Translations under genes and position numbers: made by a program
Shown here: one piece after another, positions 10,101 through 19,556 of the stretch
Layout: every line of letters begins with the position of its first letter
Position numbering within the stretch: position 1 is the first letter of the stretch
Origin: Lytechinus variegatus
Taxonomy: Eukaryota; Echinodermata; Echinoidea; Temnopleuroida; Toxopneustidae
Direction of reading: 5' to 3'
NCBI RefSeq assembly: GCF_018143015.1
Contig: NC_054758.1
Coordinates: 21,606,501-21,670,500, forward strand
DNA length: 64,000 nt
Notes under the pieces: generated by a model
The model's input: the letters and a program-made list of their open reading frames with translations, nothing else
The model's database searches: none
What the model was told of the DNA's origin: nothing

Positions 10101-13100
10101 ATTTGGTTTCTTTATATGGTCCTTCAAGTTTAATATATAGTGTTCATTGAATATAAATACATCTTTATATATTCTCATTTTACTGCTAATGAGTCAACGA
10201 TTCTGAAACCTAATCGAGATATGTGATATCGAGCGCATGGCGCTCGATAAAGTGTTTTGGGTAAGGAAACAAGTTAAAAAGGTAAAAGATATTTTCAAAT
10301 CAATCTTCTCAGCTGAAGTCCATGTGCTGTTAATGATTTACATCTACTTTTATCCAAATAACTATTTTCAAGTTTTACGCAAAACATTTCTCATGAACTT
10401 TTCAAAAGTAAGTGTGGTGCTCACTCAAGCGGAAAGATTTTTTCGACAGTTATATCGTTATTAAGAGATCTGTACCAACATGACCAAGTTATAGATGTGA
10501 AATAAGTTTCAGGATATTACAGATATATTATTACAAAGGATCATTTGCTAAGTGTAAACTTTATGTTTGAGACGTACTGTAGATTCATATGAAATTCATA
10601 TGATGGAAAATCGAACAAAGAAGAAGATAGACTCTGGAGCTTCTTACCTCTTCAAAAGATTCACCGCCCAGTGGAACATGGGAACGGAATGTCAGGCCTT
10701 CCGAAGACAAAAAGCTTCTATACTCAGAGATCTTGATGCCCTCTTTATCACCAAAGCTCTGTCAATATAAGAGAGGAGAGAATCATGAATATCATGTCAT
10801 TTGATTTCGAACAAAATCAAGATTAGATCATCTAGCCGATTTAATACAGATTGATAAGATTGTGTAATCGTCACAGTTAAGTTAAATATATAGCATGGAC
10901 GTTAAAGAACTGAAGAATATTAGATCAGAACGGTGTCACTGGGTGTGTTCACACTTAGGAGTACGTCTTTTGCACTCTTAGTTACCAAGAATGAGTATAT
11001 TATGATTTCAATTCATTTGCATGCAGGATAAAATAGCAAGTAATTGCCTTGCTCAAGGGCATAAGAGCCTGTTAACATGTGGTTCAGTGTCAATACGATT
11101 CCAAACTGCGTACACCTCTGCAGTCTGGATGTAGACAGTGTGTTTAGACAGTGGACTTTTATTGTGATTCACATTCTTAAAACGCTCAAAGTCAACGGTG
11201 TAAAGATTATATCAAACTGTGGACACTGGATATTTGGATATTATTGAATCCTAAAAGCAAATGAAGATACAGGAATTTGTATAGAAAATCGCCACCAGTA
11301 ACTCGAATTAGTGGCGGATCCAGGGGGGGGGGGGTGGGGACGGCCGGCCCGTGCCCCGCCCTTTTGAGAGGCACAATTAAAACGCAAATTTTACTCTGGA
11401 GCGGAAAATTGCCCGCCCCTCACTCCTCACAAAATAACTTGTGCCCCCTCCCCCGTTGAAAGTGAAGGCTTTTGTCTTATGCTTGTCAATTGTTACTCCG
11501 GAAAATGTCCCCCCCCCCCTTTCCAAAAAGCCTGGATCCGCCCCTGCTAGAATGATCTGTATTATCAAAATTAGTAATGATAACTGAAGATGTAAAAACA
11601 AGAAAAATCAATTGTTTTAAAACACTCACCCGCTCTCTCAAGTCAACTTCCTTTACAACATCGAGTGGGGGCGTCCTTAAAGATTTGAGAATGAGCTCGG
11701 TTGTCTGAGGTGGGAAAATAAACATAATTATAAGCTTGTTCGTAAATACGACACAATAATTAGGGATCGCAGAACGGTTTGGAAAGTGTATGTGGGGGGG
11801 GGGGGGGGGAGAGGGCTGACCACGCAAAAATCACAATCAGATGATCATTTTAACGCTTTTGTAAATGGTTTTGGAAAAAAAGTGATAATTGTGTTGCTGT
11901 TTTTTTTTCGTTGTTTCTCCCGCATCCATATTTTAAAGATCAATAATATATTTCATATTTTCAATTCCACATCTATTGATACTGCATGATGACTTGCTCT
12001 TAACATATTTTATTAGTTAAATCATGAAGAGAGAAAAAAATATGTCGGCCATTATACCTGGTTGCATTCAAGTCAAGCAAAGATTTATTTCCCTAATATG
12101 GAAATTAGAATAGAGGTAGTGAATGCGGATATAGTTTTTTAATTTGAATTACGATTGTGCACGGAAAAAAGGCACAAACCAAGAGACTTTTGATATATTG
12201 TGACAGAAATGAATAATAATAATGATAATAGTAGCTGGATTTATAAAGCGCTTCTTGCCTGAGGATACAAAGCGCGAATGAAGAGAACAATGGTAGGCGT
12301 AGCTTAATTCAAAGTTCCCCAGACATGCCAGACCTATCTGCCATTCGGAAAAATTGGTGATGCCCAAAAAAAGTCTCCGCCGGGAATCGAACCCGGGCCC
12401 CCAGATTTTAACACGGGTGTCTTAACCACTAGACCACAGAGACGGGTTGGTTGTTATGGCGATACCAAAGCGATTGACCGTCATCAGATAAACAGAGTTT
12501 TGACACCACCAAACCAATGTCCTTTGTCGGGTGTAGATGAGTTTTGAACAATGTCAAGCCGCCATGCCTCAGCTGGATCAAAGCTATTGCTTTGATACAG
12601 TACACGTATGGGAGAAAGTATACAAAATGTGAGAAATTATACATGTACAATAGCTTTGACAACTCTTTTTATTTCAATATATTGTGAAAGAAATAAATGA
12701 AGAGAACAATGGTAGGCGTAGCTTAAATCAAAGTTCCCCAGAGCTATCCGCACTCATCTACACCCGACACCCGAAATTTGCTTGGTGGTATCGAAAATCT
12801 GTTTATCTAACGGTCAATCGATTGGGGTCGCCATAGCCACTAACCCGTCTCCTTGGTCTAGTGGTTAAGGCACCAGCGTTCAAAGCTGGGGGCCCGGGTT
12901 CGATTCCCAGCGGGGACATTTTTCCGGCTTCAACAATCTTTCCAAACGTTGTTTTGAAATTATTCTTTTTTTAAGATTTCCTTGTCTCACCTGTGCTGCT
13001 CTCAGGAGGTCGCTCGTGTAAACATAATCAATCTTCTCATTGGCTAAACGATGGCCCAAACTCTCCGCTTGAAGGACGCCATCTCCCGATAGGGGTGAGT

Positions 13101-14827
13101 CAGTTTGTCCTGCGGTTCGTAAAATGATATTTATTTTTACCATGATTACATGCAATCAGCTCAAAGGATATCTTAATTAAACGATGAGATAAAGAGATGC
13201 AACGAAAGGGAGAGAAACAGCAAGGAAACAAAGAAGAAATGAAAAGGACAGATAGATAGAAAGAAAGAAAGATAGATAGATATATGGATGGATGGATGGA
13301 TGGATGATAGATAGATAGATAGATAGAGGGGGGGGGGTGAGGAAGAGAATAGGAGAGAGTGGGTGGGGTGAGAGAGAGAGTCTGACAGAGAGAACAAGGG
13401 ACACACAGAGACACACTTAGAAAAATATAAGGAAAGACATTGACGAGAGGATGAAAGAGAAAAAATAAACAAGAAGACATACAGAAAGAGAGAGAGAGAA
13501 CAAGAGAGAGAGACTGACAGAGAAAGAGAGACAATTATCATGATATTAATCGGTAGCAGGCTGATTCGTTGCCGTCCTAAAATAGGAACGGTCATTTAAA
13601 AAAAAACTAAACAAAACAAGAGCGTAGAATATGGAGCTTGCACTATTCCCCAATGAGTCATTAATAAGTTCTTATTACCTTGTACAAGTTTTGCTTGGTT
13701 GAATGTGCTCTCTCCGCTGTAAAACAATAAAAAAAGGAAAATATAACATAAAAATGAAACAGAAATGTCAAAGGCAATTTCACTGAATTTGTAACACGTA
13801 TTTGCTGACATTTAGCAACGACATTTGTTTATCTCATTTAGACATTAATGATGCACGTTTGCAACCTTGTTTTGTCGAAAAAAAAACAATTTTTATCATT
13901 TTGAAAATGAACAACAAAAATACGCTTCTTTTGCAAAAAAATGTTCTTAATTTTTATGTTTCATATTCTTAGTATACTACTTAAAAAACAAACATGACAA
14001 ATATGCAAGCAAATATTGTTGTTGATATTGTGTATATGAGTGTGTGTATGGTGTGTGCGCGCGGATAACTAACATACTAGTTTTAGTTCTGTCAACCCAT
14101 GGTCAACCTTACTGGTAATGAAAATCATATGGACAAAAATATAAACGATAAAGAAGAAAAATGTGTTCATTGTAGCCTTGTCAAAGACTTTTTAATTCAT
14201 AATTGCCTAGGAAGTATAAATAGATGATTGTCTTCACCAATGAAGAATCAGGAAAGAGCACAATAAATAATATAAATGAATAAAAAAATATGACACTTTT
14301 TGCTTCACATAAAGCTGGCATTATATAAAAGATGGAATTATGAATATATTTTGGGGGGCCTGGAGCTAAACTTTAAAATCTAAGATCTTCATTACAAATA
14401 TGATATAAATTAAGCATCACTTTTTAGATGGCATCTCACACACAGCACCTGCTGTATTATATATTATTTCAGGAATGCTAATAAAATAAACGATTTTTTA
14501 TTCAATGAATGATTTTACACACATCAGTGCATACAATTAAACAGAAAATACACACTTAAAGACAGTTGATTCGATTTGAAACAATCGATTATTTAAAAAA
14601 AAATGAAGCTTAGAATCAAAAGTACTAAATTGTATAAGAGAGGCACAATGAATGACAGAATAATTAGGGGCAATCTCATTACCGGAGAGATCTATACAAA
14701 GGCTAAATACCTACGTTCTCAGAAAATTTCTAGATCAACAAAAACAGAGTTTGATGCCTTTATAGAGGTAAGATAAAATAGTAGTATATACTTACTGTCG
14801 AGCGAGGCTGAGAATGAATTTCACCAT
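6761..14827 (-). CDS. TIGAR: TIGAR-type fructose-2,6-bisphosphatase (histidine phosphatase), six coding exons
   Basis: Joining 14827-14796, 13716-13679, 13109-12991, 11704-11630, 10758-10648 and 7102-6761 gives 717 nt and a 238-residue cytosolic-type protein; human TIGAR has 270. Every junction is GT-AG and phases agree. The RHG motif of the histidine phosphatase superfamily is R10-H11-G12 (phosphohistidine). It is followed by PLSGDG, a conserved LRER (about 85-88), LGGES (about 119-123) and the second catalytic histidine in VVGHG (H164). Family members hydrolyse fructose-2,6-bisphosphate and related phosphoesters, slowing glycolysis and feeding the pentose phosphate pathway. Order and spacing follow human TIGAR throughout (RHGET, PLSETG, RLRER, PGGET, VVSHG). 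The start ATG at 14827 places the histidine at residue 11 as in human TIGAR. The introns hold SINEs, MITEs and microsatellites. A broader phosphoglycerate-mutase-like specificity cannot be excluded. Confidence 0.92.
7953..8557. mobile_element. TTAA fold-back element, sea urchin type (copy 1)
   Basis: The left arm reads AAAGGTGAAGTCCACC then ATCAAAATCGGATGTAAAAT; the right arm repeats both as reverse complements and ends TCTCCTTTAA. It is about 600 bp, nearly symmetrical and non-coding. The copy at 23221-23797 is closely similar, and a fragment lies at about 41510-41650. Confidence 0.85.
9284..9515 (+). repeat. tRNA-derived SINE, family 2 (well preserved)
   Basis: The head is TTGTGGCCCAGTGGATAAG with a B-box-like GGGTTCTAATCCC. 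The body contains TAATTTCTTTCAGC, GTGCTGCACTCGACCC and GAATGGGTACCCGGC, and ends near a TAATAATAA tract. Confidence 0.85.
9790..10020 (-). repeat. tRNA-derived SINE, family 2, antisense copy
   Basis: The order is reversed: a TATAGCAC/AAGCGC-type 3' end first, then CTACCGGGTATCCATTCACC, CGAGTTCGGCACAATG and GAAATTACGCCATGGCTGGGA. The tRNA-like head is truncated at about 10020. It faces the SINE at 9284, so the pair could fold together in the intron transcript. Confidence 0.8.
10648..10758 (-). CDS. TIGAR: TIGAR-like coding exon 5
   Basis: The acceptor ATTGACAG and donor GAG|GTAAGAAG bound 37 codons starting SFGDKEGIKISEYRS and ending LGGESFEE. These match human KYGVVEGKALSELRA and PPGGETLDQ. 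A plus-strand frame over the same bases is a shadow. Confidence 0.9.
11311..11547. repeat. G/C-tract fold-back element (family Z), copy in TIGAR intron 4
   Basis: It begins GTGGCGGATCCAGG followed by a G run and ends with a C run, a CTTTCCAAAAAGCC-like block and GGATCCGCCCC. The order of internal blocks (CGGCCCGTGCCCC, GAGGCACAATTAAAA) matches the copies at 44569-44826 and 54884-55127. Confidence 0.8.
11630..11704 (-). CDS. TIGAR: TIGAR-like coding exon 4
   Basis: The exon lies between acceptor CCACCTCAG and donor CGG|GTGAGTG. It encodes 25 residues starting TTELILKSLR and ending DLRER, the counterpart of human SRLRER. In this superfamily that conserved LRER glutamate is a proposed acid/base residue (here E87). 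Confidence 0.9.
12160..12443 (-). repeat. tRNA-derived SINE with tRNA-like head (family 3)
   Basis: On the minus strand 12443-12373 forms a 71-nt tRNA-like head: the acceptor halves GTCTCTG and CGGAGAC pair, the A box is TGGTCTAGTGGTTAA and the B box GGTTCGATTCC. The anticodon stem has two mismatches, so it is not a working tRNA. The body carries TTATAAAGCGCTTCTTGCC-like sequence. It lies in TIGAR intron 3. Confidence 0.75.
12435..12860. repeat. Inverted pair of SINE-linked segments in TIGAR intron 3
   Basis: The segment 12435-12550 is matched in reverse complement by 12740-12860 (blocks CTCATCTACACCCGACA, CTGTTTATCT and ACGGTCAATCG). A block GAAGAGAACAATGGTAGGCG is directly repeated at about 12280 and 12700. 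Together these form a composite inverted structure bounded by two tRNA-like heads. Confidence 0.7.
12847..12917 (+). repeat. tRNA-like SINE head with anticodon-like TCA
   Basis: This 71-nt segment folds like a tRNA. The acceptor has six of seven pairs. The A box is TGGTCTAGTGGTTAA. The anticodon stem CCAGC/GCTGG is perfect around the loop GTTCAAA. The T arm has one mismatch. The loop would place TCA at the anticodon. The high similarity to the antisense SINE head at 12373-12443 argues for a SINE or pseudo-tRNA rather than a functional gene. Confidence 0.6.
12991..13109 (-). CDS. TIGAR: TIGAR-like coding exon 3
   Basis: The exon runs from acceptor ACCGCAG to donor CAG|GTGAGACA. It encodes QTDSPLSGDGVLQAE and the following segment to SDLLRAAQ (about residues 25-63), matching human VDEPLSETGFKQAA and SSDLMRTKQ. 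It starts phase 1 and ends phase 0. Confidence 0.92.
13195..13540. repeat. Purine-rich GATA/GGAT/GA microsatellite block in TIGAR intron 2
   Basis: Tandem GATA, GGAT and AGAG runs lie around a G8 run near 13328. Long frames on the minus strand are serine/leucine-rich artefacts of the repeat. Confidence 0.9.
13679..13716 (-). CDS. TIGAR: TIGAR-like coding exon 2 (38 nt microexon-sized)
   Basis: The acceptor TTTTACAG is followed by one base that completes the histidine codon, then GESTFNQAKLVQ, then a donor CAAG|GTAATAAG. It aligns with human HGETRFNKEKIIQG. At 38 nt it is short enough for many gene finders to miss. Confidence 0.92.
14796..14827 (-). CDS. TIGAR: TIGAR-like coding exon 1
   Basis: The exon encodes MVKFILSLAR plus the first two bases (CA) of the catalytic histidine codon, then a consensus donor, CA|GTAAGTAT. 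It ends in phase 2. The sequence aligns with the human N-terminus (MARFALTVVR), and the frame was too short to appear as an open frame on its own. The start of transcription is unknown. Confidence 0.88.
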
Positions 14828-14965
14828 CTTGATCAAGATATGTCTTTGTTGTTTCCTCAAAATGGTTGAAATGATCAGTTCAACTTGGTTTAACGTACCT
14901 CTTATCAGTCCTTGTTGCAATGTAGTCAGTGAGTATGGAACAATGACTAAGACATTCTCGATGTT

Positions 14966-15075
14966 AGAAGTTTTTACGTGCAGTCACACGAACGATACCG
15001 ATTCCAAACCGATCAACGATATGTCACTGGTAATAACGTAATTGCTTTGAACGGTCTGGGGTTGGTTTCACCTGT
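14966..15075. repeat. Family C palindromic unit, 5' flank of the TIGAR-like gene
   Basis: A single unit with GATACCGATTCCAAACCGATC, a centre TATGTCACTGGTAATAACG and a degraded right arm. It lies about 140 bases upstream of the TIGAR-like start codon. Confidence 0.7.
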
Positions 15076-15194
15076 GAGACTGGGGCATTGACGGTGATAC
15101 CAGCATTAAGTTTTATTATTATCACGCGTAAAAAAAACAGGGGGAAAGGGTTTTATCTCTCTCGCGCTCTCTTTTATCCGGGTGCTATGATCTG

Positions 15195-15330
15195 GAAAGA
15201 ATACAGTGTAACACAGTGTGTTCAAAGTGTGTACTGTGTTAAGATGTGATTCACACTAGAATGCTTGTATGAAGATAATTTCACACTGTGGATACATCTA
15301 CATTGATAGTGTTCACAGTGTGTTCACTCC
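15195..15330. repeat. ACAGTGTG-rich short repeat
   Basis: CACAGTGTG and its inverse recur several times (AACACAGTGTGTTC near the left, GTTCACAGTGTGTTC near the right), as in a small decayed fold-back. Confidence 0.5.
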
Positions 15331-15377
15331 AGAAGGAGCTATATTGCTCTCTCTAACGATGTAAATCCCATTCCAAA

Positions 15378-15925
15378 ATGAATGGTCCCTCGTCTCCCCG
15401 GGGGAGAGGGGGGGGGGGGGCAGTCAAATGTATTGCTGTACACATGCGTGACCAAAATATTTCCAAACACCCCTTCTGTGTGCAAAATAACCCCGTAAAC
15501 AAGTTTTTAGTGGGATTAATTTACACATTTTGGCCCCTAAACAAGTTATCGCCAGAACATAACCCCCGGGGGAAAAACTTGGGGGAAAAACATACCCTAA
15601 ACACGTTTGGCAAGTCTTTTAAAAAAAATTAGGTAAAAAAAACATACCCTAATTACGTTTCACCCCGCTATTAACCATTGACCAGTCTTTCGAAACCACC
15701 CTTTTTCTTGAAAATCGGTGTTTTTGATACCCTTTACGAGTCCACGCGCAGCCAGCGTCCAAAACTGAAAAAAACAACACCCTTGACGTGACGTGATAAT
15801 CAGAAAATAACATGACATTTCACCCTTCTCTCTTTCTTTTTTTTCTCGGTAATTGTTCTCCTCTTTTTTTTGGGGGGATGGGGGGGGGTAAGCTCCCCAA
15901 GCCCCTCTCTGTACTCCACTGTCCA
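15378..15925. repeat. Dispersed repeat with G-run and CCCCGGGGG blocks
   Basis: The order is G run, GCAGTCAAAT, TGTACACATGCGTG and TTTCCAAACACCCC. The same order recurs at 63909-64000, where the window ends inside the second copy. A further G/C-tract segment lies at about 15868-15905. Short frames here are repeat-derived. Confidence 0.65.
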
Positions 15926-16449
15926 ATTGTAGTTTCGGAAGTTTGTCTCATCTAGTTCTATAAGTTTTGCTTTATTAATGAAATCACAATGTCATTTCGT
16001 TCTTTTTATTTTACTCTAAAGAGATGCTAAAAGTGATAACGATAAGGTCAACCCAATCTACTCGAAGCGAGCTATAAGCTATTCCTTTTTCTCAAATTTC
16101 ATTTGAAAAAAATCGGCCGTGCTCTATGAGTTCCGTTAGTTTCACGAGTAAGCAACGCTGTTCTTCTTTTAAAAATTATATATAATGAGAGGAATTTTTC
16201 CTTTTCTACAAGAATTCTTGAATATTCAAGATAGTATAACATAATGTGATCAAAATACACAGGAAGAGCATTTAATATACTGGTATCAATCACAATGATA
16301 AAGCTTTCTGGCTAATCTTTTTTAGTATTCAGTTCATTTTTACTGGTATAGAGCTCACTTTAACAACATCTTTTAATGATCCTGCCACACAATAATGAGT
16401 CTGATGATTTTTATTTCGGTACTGATTATCTTATCCATAATATACCTGG
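15926..16449. other. AT-rich stretch, nothing recognised
   Basis: No exon, repeat end or regulatory motif could be supported. Confidence 0.5.
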
Positions 16450-16797
16450 TGGGTGTTTCATAAAGCTGTTCGTAAGGTAAGAGTGACTTTAAGAACGACT
16501 GGTTACCCTTTCTTACGCACGTAACAAAAGCCAATGAATAAATCATTTACTACAATAAAGGATCACTAGTCGTTCTTAAAGTCGCTCTTAACTTACGAAC
16601 ATCTTTATACAACGGCTCCCGGGTGTGTGTTTCATAAAGCTGTTCGTAAGTTCAAAGAAGACCGGTGTACCTTTCTTACGCGCTATAAATAATCACCAAT
16701 GGACATTTAATGGTGAATATCATTTACCACAAGAAAGGGTCACCGGTCCTTCTTAAAGCCGCTCTTAATCGACGAACAGCTTTATGAAATGGCCCTC
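16450..16797. mobile_element. Two adjacent fold-back MITEs (family E)
   Basis: Copies at about 16450-16617 and 16620-16797 each begin GTTTCATAAAGCTGTTCGTAAG and end with the inverse (CGAACAGCTTTATGAAA in the second). Internal arms carry GACTTTAAGAACGACTGG-like blocks inverted. A third copy is at 58899-59070. Confidence 0.85.
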
Positions 16798-16934
16798 TTG
16801 TACAGACTGGTTGGGGTTTTATAAGTTAAGTCATTTACCATTCCATCAAATATTGATTACATGATCAACCAATGAAGGACTAAAGTCAAGAATAAATGAA
16901 TAAATCAAATGAACTTTTGACCACTCATCCATAT

Positions 16935-17350
16935 GAAGAGCTTACTTGCAAAAGGGATTAGGTCAATTTTTCATCAAATTTGATTTTTATGTCTCAGTGT
17001 ATAGATTTTAGCAGCTCTATAAGATGATACCAAAGAAAGTTGAAATTCCTGTAAAAAGTGAAACTAAATTGGCAAAGAAAAATCACTTTTTTTCAAAATG
17101 GGTTAGGTCCATATTAGTTTGGTTTCAAAAGGGGTTAGATCCACACATAGCTCTTTTGGAAAAGATTATCTTAAAAAATATGAAGACAGGTAGATTTTCT
17201 TTCATACCCAATTTTATGTTCACATGATAAGGTAGTACATCATGACAATTTAGTTTCTCACATGAATATTGCAATAAGTGAGAGTAAAAAACATTCTTTT
17301 TCTCGGAATGCTCCAAAGTAGATCTAACCCCTTTTGCAACTAAACTCTTT
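16935..17350. mobile_element. Fold-back element (family F), copy 1
   Basis: The ends are inverted: AAGAGCTTACTTGCAAAAGG on the left, and CCCCTTTTGCAACTAAACTC on the right. The element is about 416 bp. The copy at 38823-39245 lies in the opposite internal orientation, and a partial one is at 41835-42173. Confidence 0.8.
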
Positions 17351-18476
17351 ACACACTCATCATAATTATGACAAAGACACAAATCCAATTAGATACGAAA
17401 GACCGTTTTAAGTATGCCATTCTTTATTTTTCTATCAAATATTTTTTTGGGACAGACGGGGAAAAAATAAAAGTGAGAACAAGGGAAATGTGAAATATCT
17501 CTCATAGGTGACTTATCACATGAGCACCACATATTTTACTACATATATCAACATTCTTTTGTAAAGAATATACTTAATTAAAAAATATCAATGTGAAAGT
17601 TCAAAACTATTTAACCTGTTAGACACGGCATATTACTTTTCCACTTTTATGGGTTTTCCTCTTTAGGTGGGCTTTTAATAGCATCACGAACATGACGAAG
17701 CAAAACATATTCTGAATCAATTGATCTACTTATGAGAATCATTTTCATATTTCAACTGTTCTGTTTCCATCCTCCGATTGGGTCATACACAGAATACCCA
17801 TTCTGCTGATATGTCGGGTAATATTTCATAGCGGTCTAGGCGTAAATAACACATACACATTTTACTAGCTTTCTAGAGGATGTAACTTTCACATTTGTCT
17901 TTCTTTTGATATTATTCAAGAACATTAAAGGTGATAAATTTTCGCTTGTTTCCCTGAGGTACACCATTATTAATGTCATCTAGACTAAAAATTAAAGAGA
18001 AAGTGATCGCTAAAGAGTCCTTTAATTGGAAGTGAATCATCTTTAAATGAGAAGCAGTATATCAGCAAGTATTTTTATCATTTTCTTACAGATCTTAGAT
18101 AAAATACCTGACATTACAAGTTAAGTAAGTCGAAATTCGTGCTGTAATAAAAACTATAACTGAAGACTAAGCAAAGTGAACATCAATAGCTGCTTTAATG
18201 CACGCAAGCGTCCAAAAACAACAGTCAACTGACCGAAAGCCATCATTGCTTGTTTAGTTCATTAGTGAGAAATTACTTGATCACAACACGCGGTTCAAAT
18301 ACCGCTGCCAAACATTGATTCCAATTTGCGTCACTGGCCGACCCAGGTGTAATAAATTCAATTCAATTCATTTATTTTCTCTTTCGATCTTTTTACATTT
18401 ACAATGATCTGGCAAGAATATTATTCTTTGAAATACGGAAGTGGCGTATTGAAATTAGGAAAGCCAGTGTTAAATC
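17351..18476. other. AT-rich stretch, nothing recognised
   Basis: More than 1 kb holds no open frame of note, no splice-bounded coding block and no repeat terminus that I could match elsewhere in the window. Confidence 0.5.
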
Positions 18477-19101
18477 AGAACCGAATTCTCCCAATTAAAT
18501 TTGAACCGATTCTGCTCGAATATGGCCTGATTTGGTGGATTCGGCGGATTCGGAACGGAAACTATCCGTCTCTGATTCGTGAAGCTCCCCGAATCAGAGG
18601 CGAATAGGTCTGGAATATGTCCCGAATCAGAGCAGAGTCGCCAAGAATTAACTACTAGCCCGATCGTCACACAGAATCCAACCGAATACATCTCAAACAT
18701 GGCCCGAATAAAATTTGTCGTGGCCACATTCGGAAGTATTTTGGGAGTATTCGGATGGTTTTGAACATTTTCATCACGAGTCGAATCCATCCTCAAATGT
18801 TCCGGATCCCTCTGAAAATTTCTCGGATTCAGGGAGGGAGAACGGAATACGTCCGAATCCACCCGAATATGTGTATTCGGATGAATTCGCAGCTGATTCG
18901 GTTCCGATGTAAATCTGGGTTACACCGAAACCGAATCAGCTGCGAATCCATCCGTTAACATGTGTTCGAGTGCGTGGTTTCGGTAAAATTCTGTTCTCCC
19001 TCCGCGAATGCGAGAAAACTCGGCATTCCGAATCAGGCCGTATTTGAGCAGAATCGGTCCGAAATCATTCGGGTGAATAAATTCGGTTTGGAATTAAAAT
19101 G
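18477..19101. mobile_element. Fold-back element built of ATTCGG/CGAATC motif arrays
   Basis: The left end (AACCGAATTCTCCC, then CCGATTCTGCTCGAATA and GGCCTGATT) is matched in inverse by the right end (AATCAGGCCGTATTTGAGCA, then AGAATCGG and ATTCGGTT). Between them CGAAT/ATTCG pentamers recur every 10-25 bases. Overlapping frames on both strands are by-products. It has no coding capacity. Confidence 0.75.
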
Positions 19102-19109
19102 AAAAAAAA

Positions 19110-19137
19110 CCGGCTGGTTTTGACCAGCCGTTTTATT
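19110..19137. repeat. Short hairpin CGGCTGGT/ACCAGCCG
   Basis: An 8-bp perfect stem, CGGCTGGT with ACCAGCCG, encloses a TTTG-type loop and is followed by a T run. It lies beside the motif-array element. Confidence 0.6.
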
Positions 19138-19199
19138 TAATACCTCAATAATGTAACTGAGGTATTAATCGTGTTATGCTGCCCTTCCCGATCAGATTG

Positions 19200-19556
19200 T
19201 CGACGTATAATAATAATAATAGCCAATTTTCATAAAGCGCTTTTCCCAGAATGGCCCAAAGCGCGTTACAGCATATTATTACCCCGGTCATTTGATTCAT
19301 TTCAATCAAGCACGAAAAGTGCACAATTTCCACTCCATGGGGAGCATTCCTTGCATTCATCGCAGCCACATTATGGCGCTGGCAAAATCAAACATGCAAT
19401 ATCTTTCGCATCCTACCGGGTACCCATTTAGCACCTGGGTCAAGAGTGGCAGTGTGGATTAACGCCTTGCCAAAGGACGCTAGACCGCGGTGGGATTCGA
19501 ACACACGACCCTCTGTTTACAAGGCGAGAGTCAGAACCACTACACCACGGCTCTTC
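19200..19556 (-). repeat. tRNA-derived SINE, family 1 (long antisense copy)
   Basis: On the minus strand it reads: head GCCGTGGTGTAGTGGTTCTG with B box GTGTTCGAATCCCA, CTAGCGTCCTTTGGCAAGG, CACTCTTGACCCAGG, AAATGGGTACCCGGTAGGA, and a 3' end with AAGCGC and an (ATT)n tail. It is the best full-length example in the window. Confidence 0.88.

Larger units (their letters stand above)
7103..10647 (-). other. Intron 5 of the TIGAR-like gene
   Basis: This 3.5 kb intron contains a TTAA fold-back (7953-8557), two oppositely oriented SINEs (9284-9515 and 9790-10020), a C-run near 8948-8960 and several low-complexity frames. No embedded gene is supported. Confidence 0.75.

Noticed and set aside
12373-12443. 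Functional tRNA gene on the minus strand
   Set aside because: The anticodon stem has two mismatches, and the sequence continues into a SINE body.
13100-13595. Three overlapping serine/leucine-rich minus-strand frames of 79-144 codons
   Set aside because: They come from the GATA/GA microsatellite inside TIGAR intron 2.
14603-14776. 57-codon lysine/arginine-rich plus-strand frame ending in a GTAAG
   Set aside because: It is short, sits inside a TIGAR intron on the opposite strand and has no family resemblance; frames this size are common in AT-rich DNA.
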